The notes below the pieces were generated by a model. That model searched no databases. It had not been told where the DNA came from and worked only from the letters and a program-made list of their open reading frames with translations. The translations under genes and the position numbers were made by a program. 64,000 bases of DNA from Roseobacter sp. (GTDB taxonomy: Bacteria; Pseudomonadota; Alphaproteobacteria; Rhodobacterales; Rhodobacteraceae): assembly GCA_024636475.1 (NCBI GenBank), contig JAGXHA010000043.1, forward strand, positions 1 to 64,000, in the 5' to 3' direction. This document shows, in pieces, positions 10,676-19,113 of this stretch; position 1 is the first letter of the stretch; every line of letters starts with the position of its first letter.

Positions 10676-11896
10676 ATGACACAAGCACTTACCTTATTTC
10701 CGCCAACCCGTGCCGCAGGGCTTGAAAGGTTGAACAATTTTGTTCCGAAAGCGGGGCAAGATTATGGCGCAGGGCGAAATTTTTATGCCCCGGCCCAAGA
10801 TCCAAAAGCGGTCTCTGCCCTGTCGCCCTATCTGCGCAGCGGGATCTTGTCGCAAAGCGAAGTGCTGCACGCCGTCTTGCAACGTCACAGCGCGAAAGCT
10901 GCCGACCGTTTTATCACCGAAGTGCTGTGGCGCAGTTACTGGCAAGGCTGGCTGGCGCTGCGACCTGGCGTTTGGGATGCCTACCAAACTGAATTAAGAC
11001 GCCTTTTCAACGAGGTACAAACCCAGTCCGGACTGCGTCAGCGATGGGAGGCCGCTTGTCTTGGTCAAACTGGCATAGCCCCCTTCGATGACTGGGCGAC
11101 AGAGCTGGCGCTGACCGGATACCTGCACAACCACGCCCGCATGTGGTTTGCGTCGATCTGGGTCCATACCCTTAAATTGCCGTGGCAATTGGGCGCAGAT
11201 TTTTTTCTGCGCCATTTGTTAGACGGCTGCCCTGCCTCCAACACACTGGGGTGGAAATGGGTCGCGGGCATCCAGACCATCGGCAAGCCCTACATGGCCA
11301 CAGAAGAAAATATCGCAAAATTTACAGATGGCGCTTATTCAGCTGTGCCCGACCTTGCGCAAACGCCCGCCAATATCCACGCCCCGCCCCATCCTGAGCG
11401 CCAGCCACTTTGGCAGACAGGCAAACCTGATCCGTCCTTGCGCAGCGCGTTGATCTTGCACGAGGATGATCTTAACCCCCTGCACGCAATTGCGGCGGTC
11501 ACGACGCTGGGCGACAACATATCCCTGACCACAACTGCCTCCCAAACCCCGTGGCAAAATGCCCCGCATGTCGAGGCGTTCCGTAAAAACGCCCTTTCAG
11601 ACGCGCGTCATCGATTGGCAGAACAGATCGGTACCGCTGGGCCATGTGTGGATGGTGCAAAAGATCTGGCCAGTTGGGCGATCAAAAGCGGCATAGAGCA
11701 GTTGGTGACCGCAGACGCTCCGGTCGGTCCGACCAAAATCTTGCTGGACAGCTATGACAAACAGGCCGAAGGCCCGCCTCTTGTTCGTGTGCGTGCGCCC
11801 CTGAACGCCGCCGCTTGGCCGCTGGCCACGGCGGGGTTTTTCAAGTTCCGCAAGCATATCCCCGACCTTCTGGAAGGGCTTGACCCAAACACCTGA
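10676..11896 (+). CDS. Photolyase/cryptochrome-family FAD-binding protein with non-canonical (apparently permuted) domain order
   Basis: N-terminal FAD domain: TEVLWRSYWQGWL, GQTGIAPFDDWATELALTGYLHNHARMWFAS, DGCPASNTLGWKWVAG; C-terminal ~150 aa alpha/beta-like region. ATG at 10676 preferred; the ORF-track start at 9785 lies antisense to clpP. Confidence 0.85.
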   Translation: MTQALTLFPPTRAAGLERLNNFVPKAGQDYGAGRNFYAPAQDPKAVSALSPYLRSGILSQSEVLHAVLQRHSAKAADRFITEVLWRSYWQGWLALRPGVWDAYQTELRRLFNEVQTQSGLRQRWEAACLGQTGIAPFDDWATELALTGYLHNHARMWFASIWVHTLKLPWQLGADFFLRHLLDGCPASNTLGWKWVAGIQTIGKPYMATEENIAKFTDGAYSAVPDLAQTPANIHAPPHPERQPLWQTGKPDPSLRSALILHEDDLNPLHAIAAVTTLGDNISLTTTASQTPWQNAPHVEAFRKNALSDARHRLAEQIGTAGPCVDGAKDLASWAIKSGIEQLVTADAPVGPTKILLDSYDKQAEGPPLVRVRAPLNAAAWPLATAGFFKFRKHIPDLLEGLDPNT

Positions 11897-11988
11897 TGCC
11901 TGTCACAAAACTTTCACTTCAACTGCACATCCCTGTGACAAACCCGTGAAATACCCTGCGCCAAACCAACACACCAGCAGGAGCTGCC

Positions 11989-14019
11989 ATGAACCGCCGA
12001 GAAATCCTTAGTGACACATCCATCGGGAACAAAGCCGAAGCCTTCGAGGCATTCGACGATATCCCCACAAACCCCAACCTTGACCGCACCATCGGTGACG
12101 TGATCAACGCACGCTATGGCCGCCGCGATATCTTGCGCGGGATGTTGGGTGTGACAGCCACGACCAGCCTGTTTGGCACCTCGGCCCTGATCGCCCCAAG
12201 CCAGGCCAATGCAGCAGCCCACAGCAGCCGTTACGCCTTTGACGAACTCACATGGGGCAACGACGAAAACCATCACGTGGCCGATGGATATGATGCGCAA
12301 GTGTTGCTGCGGTGGGGCGATCCGATTACCGCCGATGCACCCGAATTTGACGTCATGAACCAGACCGCAGCAGCGCAGCTCAAGCAGTTTGGCTATAACA
12401 ATGATTACGTCGGCTTCGTTCCGCTGAACGACGACAACTCTCGCGGGTTGCTGTGCGTGAACCACGAATACACCAACGAAGAGGTGATGTTCCCTGGACT
12501 TGGCCGTCAGGACAACGCTGAATTTTCAGGCATGACGCCAGAATTGATCGACATCGAAATGGCCGCCCACGGCGGATCGGTCGTCGAGATCGCCAAGGAC
12601 GCCTCTGGCAAATGGCAAGTGGTGCGTGACGGCAAGATGAACCGTCGCATCACTCCGCTGGACACCGAAATGACACTTGACGGTCCCGCCGCTGGCCATG
12701 CGCGCCTGCAAACCAACGACGATCCGACCGGCACCAAGGTGATCGGCACGTTGAACAACTGTGCCGGTGGTATGACGCCTTGGGGCACTTGGTTGATGGC
12801 CGAAGAAAACTTCCACGGCTATTTCTGGACGAACAACCTTGACGGTGAAGGCAAGCCCGTCATCGCCCAAGACGCACCCGAGGCGGCGTCTTACAAGCGG
12901 TACGGCGTGCCCGGCATGTGGTACAACTGGGGCCAGAACCACGCACGCTTCAACGTCGATCAAGAACCCCATGCACCCAATAAATTCGGCTGGATCGTCG
13001 AAGTTGACCCGATGGACCCGACCTCTACCCCCGTGAAACACACCGCCCTTGGCCGCTTCCGCCACGAGGGTGCGGAAACCACCGTGTCCAGCGACGGGCG
13101 GTTGGTGATCTACATGGGCGACGACAACCGCTTTGACTACCAGTACAAATATGTCTCTGGCGGTAAAGTTTCCGAAGATCGTGCGGCGAATGCGGAATTG
13201 ATGCGCGACGGCACATTGTATGTCGCCCGTTTTGACGCAGACGGCACCGTCGAATGGTTGCCGCTGGTGCACGGCACGGGCCCGCTGACGTCAGAAAACG
13301 GCTTTAACGATCAGGGCGACGTCATGATCGACACCCGCATCGCCGCAGACCTGCTGGGCGCGACCCCGATGGATCGCCCCGAAGACGCACAGCCCCGTGG
13401 CGATGGTACGGCCTACATCATGCTGACCAACAATTCGCGCCGCGAAGCCGACAAGCTGAATGCCGCAAACCCACGTCCCCAAAACAGCTTTGGTCACATC
13501 ATCGAGATCAAGGAAGACGGCGGCAACCACGCAGCGACAAAGGGAACATGGTCCATTCTGGTCAAATGCGGTGATCCATCGCTGACCGAGGTGGGCGCAC
13601 AATGGAACCCCGACACCTCGGAGAACGGTTGGTTCGGCAGTCCCGACAACTGTGCCTTCGACGCGGATGGGCGTTTGTGGATCAGCACCGATCAGGGCGG
13701 CAACTGGGACAAAACCGGCAAGTCCGACGGTCTTTATGCGCTTGAAACCGAAGGCGAGGCGCGCGGCACGTCCAAGCTGTTCTACCGCTGCCCCGTTGGC
13801 GGCGAGATGTGCGGACCCTACTTTACCGATGACGGCGAGACCCTGTTCGTCGCGGTTCAGCATCCGGGCACAGATGGCACCAAGTCTCTTGCCGGGTTCG
13901 AACGTCACAGCACCTTTGAAGATCCGGCCACCCGTTGGCCCGACTTTGACCCCAACATGCCACCGCGCCCCGCCGTGGTCGTGATTACCAAGCAGGGCGG
14001 CGGCAAGATCGCGGTCTGA
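11989..14019 (+). CDS. phoX: PhoX-family alkaline phosphatase (DUF839), Tat-exported
   Basis: Tat-like GRRDILRGMLGVTATTSLFG signal; FVPLNDDNSRGLLCVNHEYTNEEVMFPG; NNCAGGMTPWGTWLMAEENFHGYF; GRFRHEGAE. Confidence 0.93.
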   Translation: MNRREILSDTSIGNKAEAFEAFDDIPTNPNLDRTIGDVINARYGRRDILRGMLGVTATTSLFGTSALIAPSQANAAAHSSRYAFDELTWGNDENHHVADGYDAQVLLRWGDPITADAPEFDVMNQTAAAQLKQFGYNNDYVGFVPLNDDNSRGLLCVNHEYTNEEVMFPGLGRQDNAEFSGMTPELIDIEMAAHGGSVVEIAKDASGKWQVVRDGKMNRRITPLDTEMTLDGPAAGHARLQTNDDPTGTKVIGTLNNCAGGMTPWGTWLMAEENFHGYFWTNNLDGEGKPVIAQDAPEAASYKRYGVPGMWYNWGQNHARFNVDQEPHAPNKFGWIVEVDPMDPTSTPVKHTALGRFRHEGAETTVSSDGRLVIYMGDDNRFDYQYKYVSGGKVSEDRAANAELMRDGTLYVARFDADGTVEWLPLVHGTGPLTSENGFNDQGDVMIDTRIAADLLGATPMDRPEDAQPRGDGTAYIMLTNNSRREADKLNAANPRPQNSFGHIIEIKEDGGNHAATKGTWSILVKCGDPSLTEVGAQWNPDTSENGWFGSPDNCAFDADGRLWISTDQGGNWDKTGKSDGLYALETEGEARGTSKLFYRCPVGGEMCGPYFTDDGETLFVAVQHPGTDGTKSLAGFERHSTFEDPATRWPDFDPNMPPRPAVVVITKQGGGKIAV

Positions 14020-14064
14020 TCGTCGGTCAAGGATTGAACCCAAAATAATTTTTTAGCATGAGCC

Positions 14065-14098
14065 GCGCCTGAAGATATCTCTTCAGGCGCTTTTTTTT
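14065..14098 (+). terminator. Rho-independent terminator after phoX
   Basis: GCGCCTGAAG-ATATCT-CTTCAGGCGC followed by T8. Confidence 0.9.
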
Positions 14099-15158
14099 AG
14101 TTGGAAGTATCTGACAAACACAGCACGAATGCGTCGGTCAGCCCGGACAGAAGGCTGGCATAAAGCGCCGGCCCCGGTGTCACGTTCGCACCCAGCGGAT
14201 CAAGCGAAGCTGTTTTCAAAGGGCCCCCGTCCTGAAGTGCTTCAATCATTCCCGGATTGAACTGGGGTTCTGTGAACACACAAACCGCTTGCGAGGCCGA
14301 GATTACATCGCGCACCTCGGCCAGTCTTGCGGCACTTGGGGCCGCGCCGTCACTCAGCGACAAAGCGGCCTGTGCCTCGACCCCAAAGCGCGCTTCGAAA
14401 TAATGATAGGCGTCGTGGAACACAACGAAGGGTGCCCCCTGCAAAGGTGTTAAACGCGCTTGCAACGTGGCCTGCAATGCGGCCAGATTTTCCTGCCCTT
14501 TTGTTGCATTTGCGCTGTAAATCGCCGCATTCTCTGGATCAATCGCGGCAAGGGCGGTGGCAATCTCACCCAGCCACAGCGAGGCATTAACCGGATCAAG
14601 CCACGAATGTGGATCGAACCCGCCTGCTGCGTGGCCATGATCGTCATGCTCCTTATGGTCATCATGACCTGCCGCATGGTCGTCATGCTCCTTGTGGTCG
14701 TCATGACCTGCCGCATGATCGTCATGCTCCTTGTGGCCGTCATGATCTGCCGCAGGATCGTCATGCTCCTTGTGGCCGCCATGATCTGCCCCATGATCAT
14801 GCGCCTCGAAGGCAACATTTTCACGGTTTTCCAGCAGGATCGTGCCCGCCACATCCTCTAGCTCCAGATGCACTGCGCCGCCTGCCAAAGTCTCGATCGG
14901 GTCGGCCAACCACGACGTCAGCGACGGCCCGATCCAGACGACCAGATCAGCGTTGGTCAAGGCACGTGCTTCAGACGGGCGCATGGCATAGCTGTGGGGC
15001 GAGGCACCGCCCGGGATCGTCAGGTCAGGCGTGCCCACGCCGTCCATCACCATCGCGACCAAGGAATGAACCGGTGCGATGTCAGTTGCGACACGCGGCA
15101 CCTCGGCCCAAGCGGTGGTGGAAAGCAGAAGAAGCGGAACAGACAGAAGACGGCGCAT
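14097..15158 (-). CDS. znuA: Zinc ABC transporter substrate-binding protein with His-rich repeat loop
   Basis: Signal peptide MRRLLSVPLLLLSTTAWA, GGASPHSYAMRPSEA, His/Asp-rich repeats, FDPHSWLDP; divergent from zur-znuCB. ATG at 15158 preferred over ORF start 15218. Confidence 0.93.
   Translation of the reverse strand: MRRLLSVPLLLLSTTAWAEVPRVATDIAPVHSLVAMVMDGVGTPDLTIPGGASPHSYAMRPSEARALTNADLVVWIGPSLTSWLADPIETLAGGAVHLELEDVAGTILLENRENVAFEAHDHGADHGGHKEHDDPAADHDGHKEHDDHAAGHDDHKEHDDHAAGHDDHKEHDDHGHAAGGFDPHSWLDPVNASLWLGEIATALAAIDPENAAIYSANATKGQENLAALQATLQARLTPLQGAPFVVFHDAYHYFEARFGVEAQAALSLSDGAAPSAARLAEVRDVISASQAVCVFTEPQFNPGMIEALQDGGPLKTASLDPLGANVTPGPALYASLLSGLTDAFVLCLSDTSN
14638..14793. repeat. Four tandem 39-bp imperfect repeats inside znuA encoding (A/G)A(D/G)H(D/G)(D/G)HKEHDD(H/P) units
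   Basis: Units start at 14638, 14677, 14716, 14755; shared core gatcgtcatgctcctt(a/g)tgg. Confidence 0.9.
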
Positions 15159-15173
15159 GATAAAGATCCATAT

Positions 15174-15188
15174 TGTTATACTATAACG
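15174..15188. promoter_or_regulatory. Predicted Zur box in the znuA/zur intergenic region
   Basis: TGTTATACTATAACG: core GTTATA-C-TATAAC matches the classical Zur operator core GTTATANTATAAC. Confidence 0.75.
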
Positions 15189-15201
15189 CTTGTTAGAACT
15201 A

Positions 15202-15213
15202 ATGTTATAACAT
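15202..15213. promoter_or_regulatory. Second palindrome (ATGTTATAACAT), possible secondary Zur site upstream of zur
   Basis: Perfect 12-bp palindrome 15 bp from the first Zur-like box. Confidence 0.45.
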
Positions 15214-15244
15214 ATCAATACTGAAAAATACGCCGGAGTATAAA

Positions 15245-15727
15245 ATGACCACCATCGGATTCGAAACCCACGACCATCGTGCCTGCGTCAGCGAAGCGAT
15301 GACCAAGGCCGAAGCCCGTTGTGCGGCCTCTGATCTGCGCCTGACCCCGGTGCGCCGCCGCGTGCTGGAACTGCTGCTGGTCGACCACCGCGCGCTTGGA
15401 GCCTATGATATCCTGGGTCATCTGTCTGCCGAGGGGCTTGGCACCCAGCCTCCCGTTGCCTACCGCGCGCTTGATTTTCTGGTCAAAGCCGGGTTTGCCC
15501 ATCGGATCGAGGCATTGAATGCCTATATCGCCTGTGCACATCTGGGGGCGGATCACACCCCCGCGTTTCTGATCTGCCGCAACTGCCGGTCTGTGGCCGA
15601 AAGCGATACGGCCCCAAGCCAGGGGCGTCTTGGTGTCGCGGCGCGTGATGCGGGGTTCCAGATCGAACATACGGTGATCGAGGCGCAAGGCCTGTGCCCG
15701 GCCTGCCAGACAGGAAATGCGGCATGA
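15245..15727 (+). CDS. zur: Fur-family transcriptional regulator, Zur
   Basis: LRLTPVRRRVLELLL, YDILGHLSAEG, VAYRALDFLVKAGFAHRIE, CRNC / CPAC zinc sites; adjacent to znuCB. Confidence 0.9.
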   Translation: MTTIGFETHDHRACVSEAMTKAEARCAASDLRLTPVRRRVLELLLVDHRALGAYDILGHLSAEGLGTQPPVAYRALDFLVKAGFAHRIEALNAYIACAHLGADHTPAFLICRNCRSVAESDTAPSQGRLGVAARDAGFQIEHTVIEAQGLCPACQTGNAA

Positions 15728-16458
15728 GCCTGATCTCGACCCATAACTTAAAGCTGGTTCTAGGCGGACAAACCGTTCTGGACAGCGTCAGCATCGCAAT
15801 CGCACGCGGCGAGATTGTGACCATCGTCGGCCCGAACGGGTCCGGTAAATCCAGCCTGCTGCGCGCCTTGATCGGCGCGCTCAAACCCGCCGATGGGTCA
15901 ATCACCCGCGCCGAAGGGCTGCGGATCGGATATGTCCCTCAAAAGCTGCAAATCGACGCCACGCTGCCCTTGACTGTGCAGGGTTTTCTTAACCTTCCGC
16001 GTCGCCAGGACCGCGCAGTCGTGACCCAAGCTTTGAACCAAGCGGGCGTTCCCGATCTGGCAAAGCGGCAAATGGGGGACCTGTCAGGCGGACAGTTTCA
16101 GCGGGTGCTGTTGGCAAGGGCGTTGCTGAACACGCCTGATATCTTGATCCTGGATGAGGCGACCCAAGGGCTGGACCAGCCCGGTGCCGCCGCCTTCTAT
16201 CACCAGATCGAAGACGTGCGCCGTGACATGGGCTGTGCCGTTGTGATGGTCAGTCATGATTTGCATGTGGTGATGGCCGCATCGGATCGGGTCTTGTGCC
16301 TTAACGGGCATGTCTGTTGCGAAGGCACGCCCGAAATTGTCGCAGACGCACCCGAATACCGCGCGCTGTTCGGGACCGGGACGCAAGGCGCGCTGGCGCT
16401 TTACCGGCACGAACATACGCATTCGCACGACCATACGCACAAGCATGAGGACCATTGA
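15724..16458 (+). CDS. znuC: Zinc ABC transporter ATP-binding protein
   Basis: GPNGSGKSS, LSGGQFQRVLLARALL, LILDEATQGLD; His-rich C-terminus; ATGA overlap with zur. Confidence 0.92.
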   Translation: MSLISTHNLKLVLGGQTVLDSVSIAIARGEIVTIVGPNGSGKSSLLRALIGALKPADGSITRAEGLRIGYVPQKLQIDATLPLTVQGFLNLPRRQDRAVVTQALNQAGVPDLAKRQMGDLSGGQFQRVLLARALLNTPDILILDEATQGLDQPGAAAFYHQIEDVRRDMGCAVVMVSHDLHVVMAASDRVLCLNGHVCCEGTPEIVADAPEYRALFGTGTQGALALYRHEHTHSHDHTHKHEDH

Positions 16459-17249
16459 TGCTGGATGATTTTGTTGTCCGCGCCGCCCTTGCGGGTGTCG
16501 GCGTTGCCCTGGCCGCAGCCCCTTTGGGATGTTTCGTCGTCTGGCGGCGCATGGCGTATTTTGGCGACGCCACCGCCCACGCAGCACTGCTTGGCGTGGC
16601 GTTGGCGCTGTCGCTGGATTTGCCGATCTTTGGCGGCGTACTGGTCGTAGCCTTGGCCATGGCGCTGATCGTCAGCGGACTGAATGGGCGCACGGTCAGC
16701 GCTGACGCGCTGCTTGGGGTTTTGGCGCATGGGGCGCTCGCAATCGGACTGGTTGCGGTCTCGTTGCTGCCAAATCAACGGGTCGATTTGAGCGCGTATC
16801 TTTTCGGTGAAATCCTGGCTGTGACCAAGACTGATCTGACCGTGATCTGGGGCGGTGCGACGGTGTCGGTCGCCCTGCTGGTCTGGCGCTGGCAAGCACT
16901 GCTCTCAGCAACGCTAAGCCCGGATCTGGCGACCGCCAGCGGCGTGAACCCAAAACGCGAACAGTTGATCCTGACACTGGCGCTGGCCTTGACGGTGGCC
17001 GTGGCGCTCAAAGTTGTCGGAGCCTTGCTGATTGCCGCGATGCTGATCATTCCGGCTGCCGCCGCACGGCCCTTTTCGCGCACCCCCGAAACCATGGCGA
17101 TCATGGCCGCGATTTTGGCAACCATCTCGGCGCTGGCCGGGCTTGCCGCTTCTTTTGTCTTTGACACGCCAACTGGGCCCAGCATCGTGACGGTGGCCGC
17201 GATCCTTTTTGCCCTGTCAGCAGGAATTGCCCCGATTTTGCGGCGCTAA
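16458..17249 (+). CDS. znuB: Zinc ABC transporter permease
   Basis: LGCFVVWRRMAYFGDATAHAALLGVALAL; overlaps the znuC stop. Confidence 0.92.
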   Translation: MLDDFVVRAALAGVGVALAAAPLGCFVVWRRMAYFGDATAHAALLGVALALSLDLPIFGGVLVVALAMALIVSGLNGRTVSADALLGVLAHGALAIGLVAVSLLPNQRVDLSAYLFGEILAVTKTDLTVIWGGATVSVALLVWRWQALLSATLSPDLATASGVNPKREQLILTLALALTVAVALKVVGALLIAAMLIIPAAAARPFSRTPETMAIMAAILATISALAGLAASFVFDTPTGPSIVTVAAILFALSAGIAPILRR

Positions 17250-17647
17250 GGTTTTGAAATAACTGCCGTTGCTTCGATTTCAACCTTTGCCTCATCCTCG
17301 ATCAGCCCCGCCACGACCACCATCGCCATCGCTGGAAAATGCCGGCCCATCACCTCGCGGTAGGCACGGCCCACCTCGCTTTGTGCTGCAACATATTCGG
17401 CCTTATCCGTGACATACCACGTCAAACGCATGATATCTTCGGGCACGCCGCCTGCGGCCTCGACAACCGCGCGAATGTTCAGCAACGCCTGCTTCATCTG
17501 GCCGATAAAATCATGCGCCTCGAATTTCTGATCCGCCGTCCAGCCGATTTGACCACCGACAAACAAATGCCCATCGGCGCTGAGCATGCCGTTGGCATAC
17601 CCTTTTGCCGGGGCCCATCCGTCGGGTTGAATCACTTGATGAGACAT
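17246..17647 (-). CDS. Rid (YjgF/UK114) family protein, last gene of the minus-strand directon
   Basis: FVGGQIGWTADQKFEAHDFIGQMKQALLNIRAVVEAAGG, VEIEATAV; lacks the RidA Arg (PAMAMVVV where RidA has PARSxVxV). Confidence 0.85.
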   Translation of the reverse strand: MSHQVIQPDGWAPAKGYANGMLSADGHLFVGGQIGWTADQKFEAHDFIGQMKQALLNIRAVVEAAGGVPEDIMRLTWYVTDKAEYVAAQSEVGRAYREVMGRHFPAMAMVVVAGLIEDEAKVEIEATAVISKP

Positions 17648-17671
17648 CGCTTTTCCTCTTTAAACAGGCGC

Positions 17672-18361
17672 TTAGACGCCCAGATATTGATCGGCCACAG
17701 TGCTGTCCAGCGCCGACATGGCACCTGACCAGACAGACCGGCCCCGCTCTAGAATGACCGCGCGGTCAGCAACCTGCCGCAACTCGGCAATGGATTTATC
17801 CACGACCAGCAGCGCAAGCCCACTGTCGCGTTTCAACGTTGCCAATGCGGCCCAGATTTCCTGACGCACCACAGGAGCAAGCCCTTCTGTCGCTTCGTCC
17901 AGCAGCAAAAGCGTGGGGTTGGTCATCAGCGCCCGGCCAATGGCCAGCATCTGCTGCTCTCCGCCAGAGAGCGACGACGCCACCTGATCACTCCGTTCGC
18001 CAAGACGCGGGAACAGGCCGCAGACACGCTCGAAATCCCAAGGACCGGGACGCATGGCGGCGATCAGATTTTCATAGACGGAAAGCGGTCCAAAGCAGCG
18101 CCGCCCTTCTGGCACCAACCCCAAGCCAGCCTGTGCCGCCTTGTGGCTGGGCAACGGGCCAAGATCACGGCCATCGAACCGGACGGTTCCGGCGGAATGT
18201 TTCAACATCCGGCAGATCACCTTGATCGTCGATGACTTGCCCATCCCGTTGCGCCCCATCAGCGCGCAAACCTCGCCCGCCTCCAGTGACAGATCGACCC
18301 CAAAAAGCGCTTGGGACGGGCCATAAGACGCTGTAATCCCTTTCAGTTCAAGAAAACTCAT
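17672..18361 (-). CDS. livF: Branched-chain amino acid type ABC transporter ATP-binding protein (LivF)
   Basis: MGRNGMGKSSTIK, LSGGEQQMLAIGRALMTNP, LLLDEATEGLAP. Confidence 0.9.
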   Translation of the reverse strand: MSFLELKGITASYGPSQALFGVDLSLEAGEVCALMGRNGMGKSSTIKVICRMLKHSAGTVRFDGRDLGPLPSHKAAQAGLGLVPEGRRCFGPLSVYENLIAAMRPGPWDFERVCGLFPRLGERSDQVASSLSGGEQQMLAIGRALMTNPTLLLLDEATEGLAPVVRQEIWAALATLKRDSGLALLVVDKSIAELRQVADRAVILERGRSVWSGAMSALDSTVADQYLGV

Positions 18362-19113
18362 GCCACATCCTCCGCGCCAAGATAGGCTTCGCGAACGGCA
18401 GGGTCACGCCTGATCTCGTCGGCTGAGCCGGTGGCGATGATGCGTCCGTAGACCAGCACACTGATCCGGTCCGCCAGCGCGAATACGGCGTCCATGTCAT
18501 GTTCAACCAGCAAGATCGGGGCCTGTGCGCGCAAACTGTCCAAGAATGCCGTTAACCGCTTTGACCCCGACGCGCCGAGGCCTGCCATCGGCTCGTCCAT
18601 CAAAAACACCTTTGGCTCCAACGTCAGCGCCACCGCGACCTCAAGCAGGCGTCTTTGTCCGTGAGACAGATCGGCGGTGCGACGCGCCGCCTGATCGGAC
18701 AACCCGACCCGCGTCAGTGCCGCCATCCCGCGATCCACCAAATCACGGTCTTTCATCACAGGACGGAAGAAACGCATCACGCTGCCCTGTTGCCCCAATG
18801 CCCCCAGCACCACGTTTTGCAGGACCGTATATTCCATCGCCAGCGACGAGATCTGAAAGGTGCGCCCCAGCCCTGCCCGCGCCCGCGCGACCGTGCGCAA
18901 AGCTGTCACATCGCGGCCCGAAAACTCTACCTTGCCGCTGTCTGACACCAGCCCCCCTGCAATCTGTTTGATCAAGGTCGATTTGCCAGCCCCGTTCGGC
19001 CCGATCAGAGCGTGAATTTCACCGGGCATCAGCGTCAACGACACATCATCGGTGGCTTTCAACGCACCGAAGCTTTTGTTCATGTTGGATACTTTCAGCA
19101 GCGGATCAGTCAT
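18358..19113 (-). CDS. livG: Branched-chain amino acid type ABC transporter ATP-binding protein (LivG)
   Basis: GPNGAGKSTLIKQIAGG, LSHGQRRLLEVAVAL, LMDEPMAGLG. Confidence 0.9.
   Translation of the reverse strand: MTDPLLKVSNMNKSFGALKATDDVSLTLMPGEIHALIGPNGAGKSTLIKQIAGGLVSDSGKVEFSGRDVTALRTVARARAGLGRTFQISSLAMEYTVLQNVVLGALGQQGSVMRFFRPVMKDRDLVDRGMAALTRVGLSDQAARRTADLSHGQRRLLEVAVALTLEPKVFLMDEPMAGLGASGSKRLTAFLDSLRAQAPILLVEHDMDAVFALADRISVLVYGRIIATGSADEIRRDPAVREAYLGAEDVA

Noticed and set aside
14638-14793. Possible CRISPR-like array
   Set aside because: Units are directly contiguous 39-mers without spacers and stay in frame within znuA.
14460-15160. Plus-strand ORFs with DLPHGRHAPCGRH repeats
   Set aside because: Antisense readout of the znuA His-rich tandem repeat, not an independent repeat protein.
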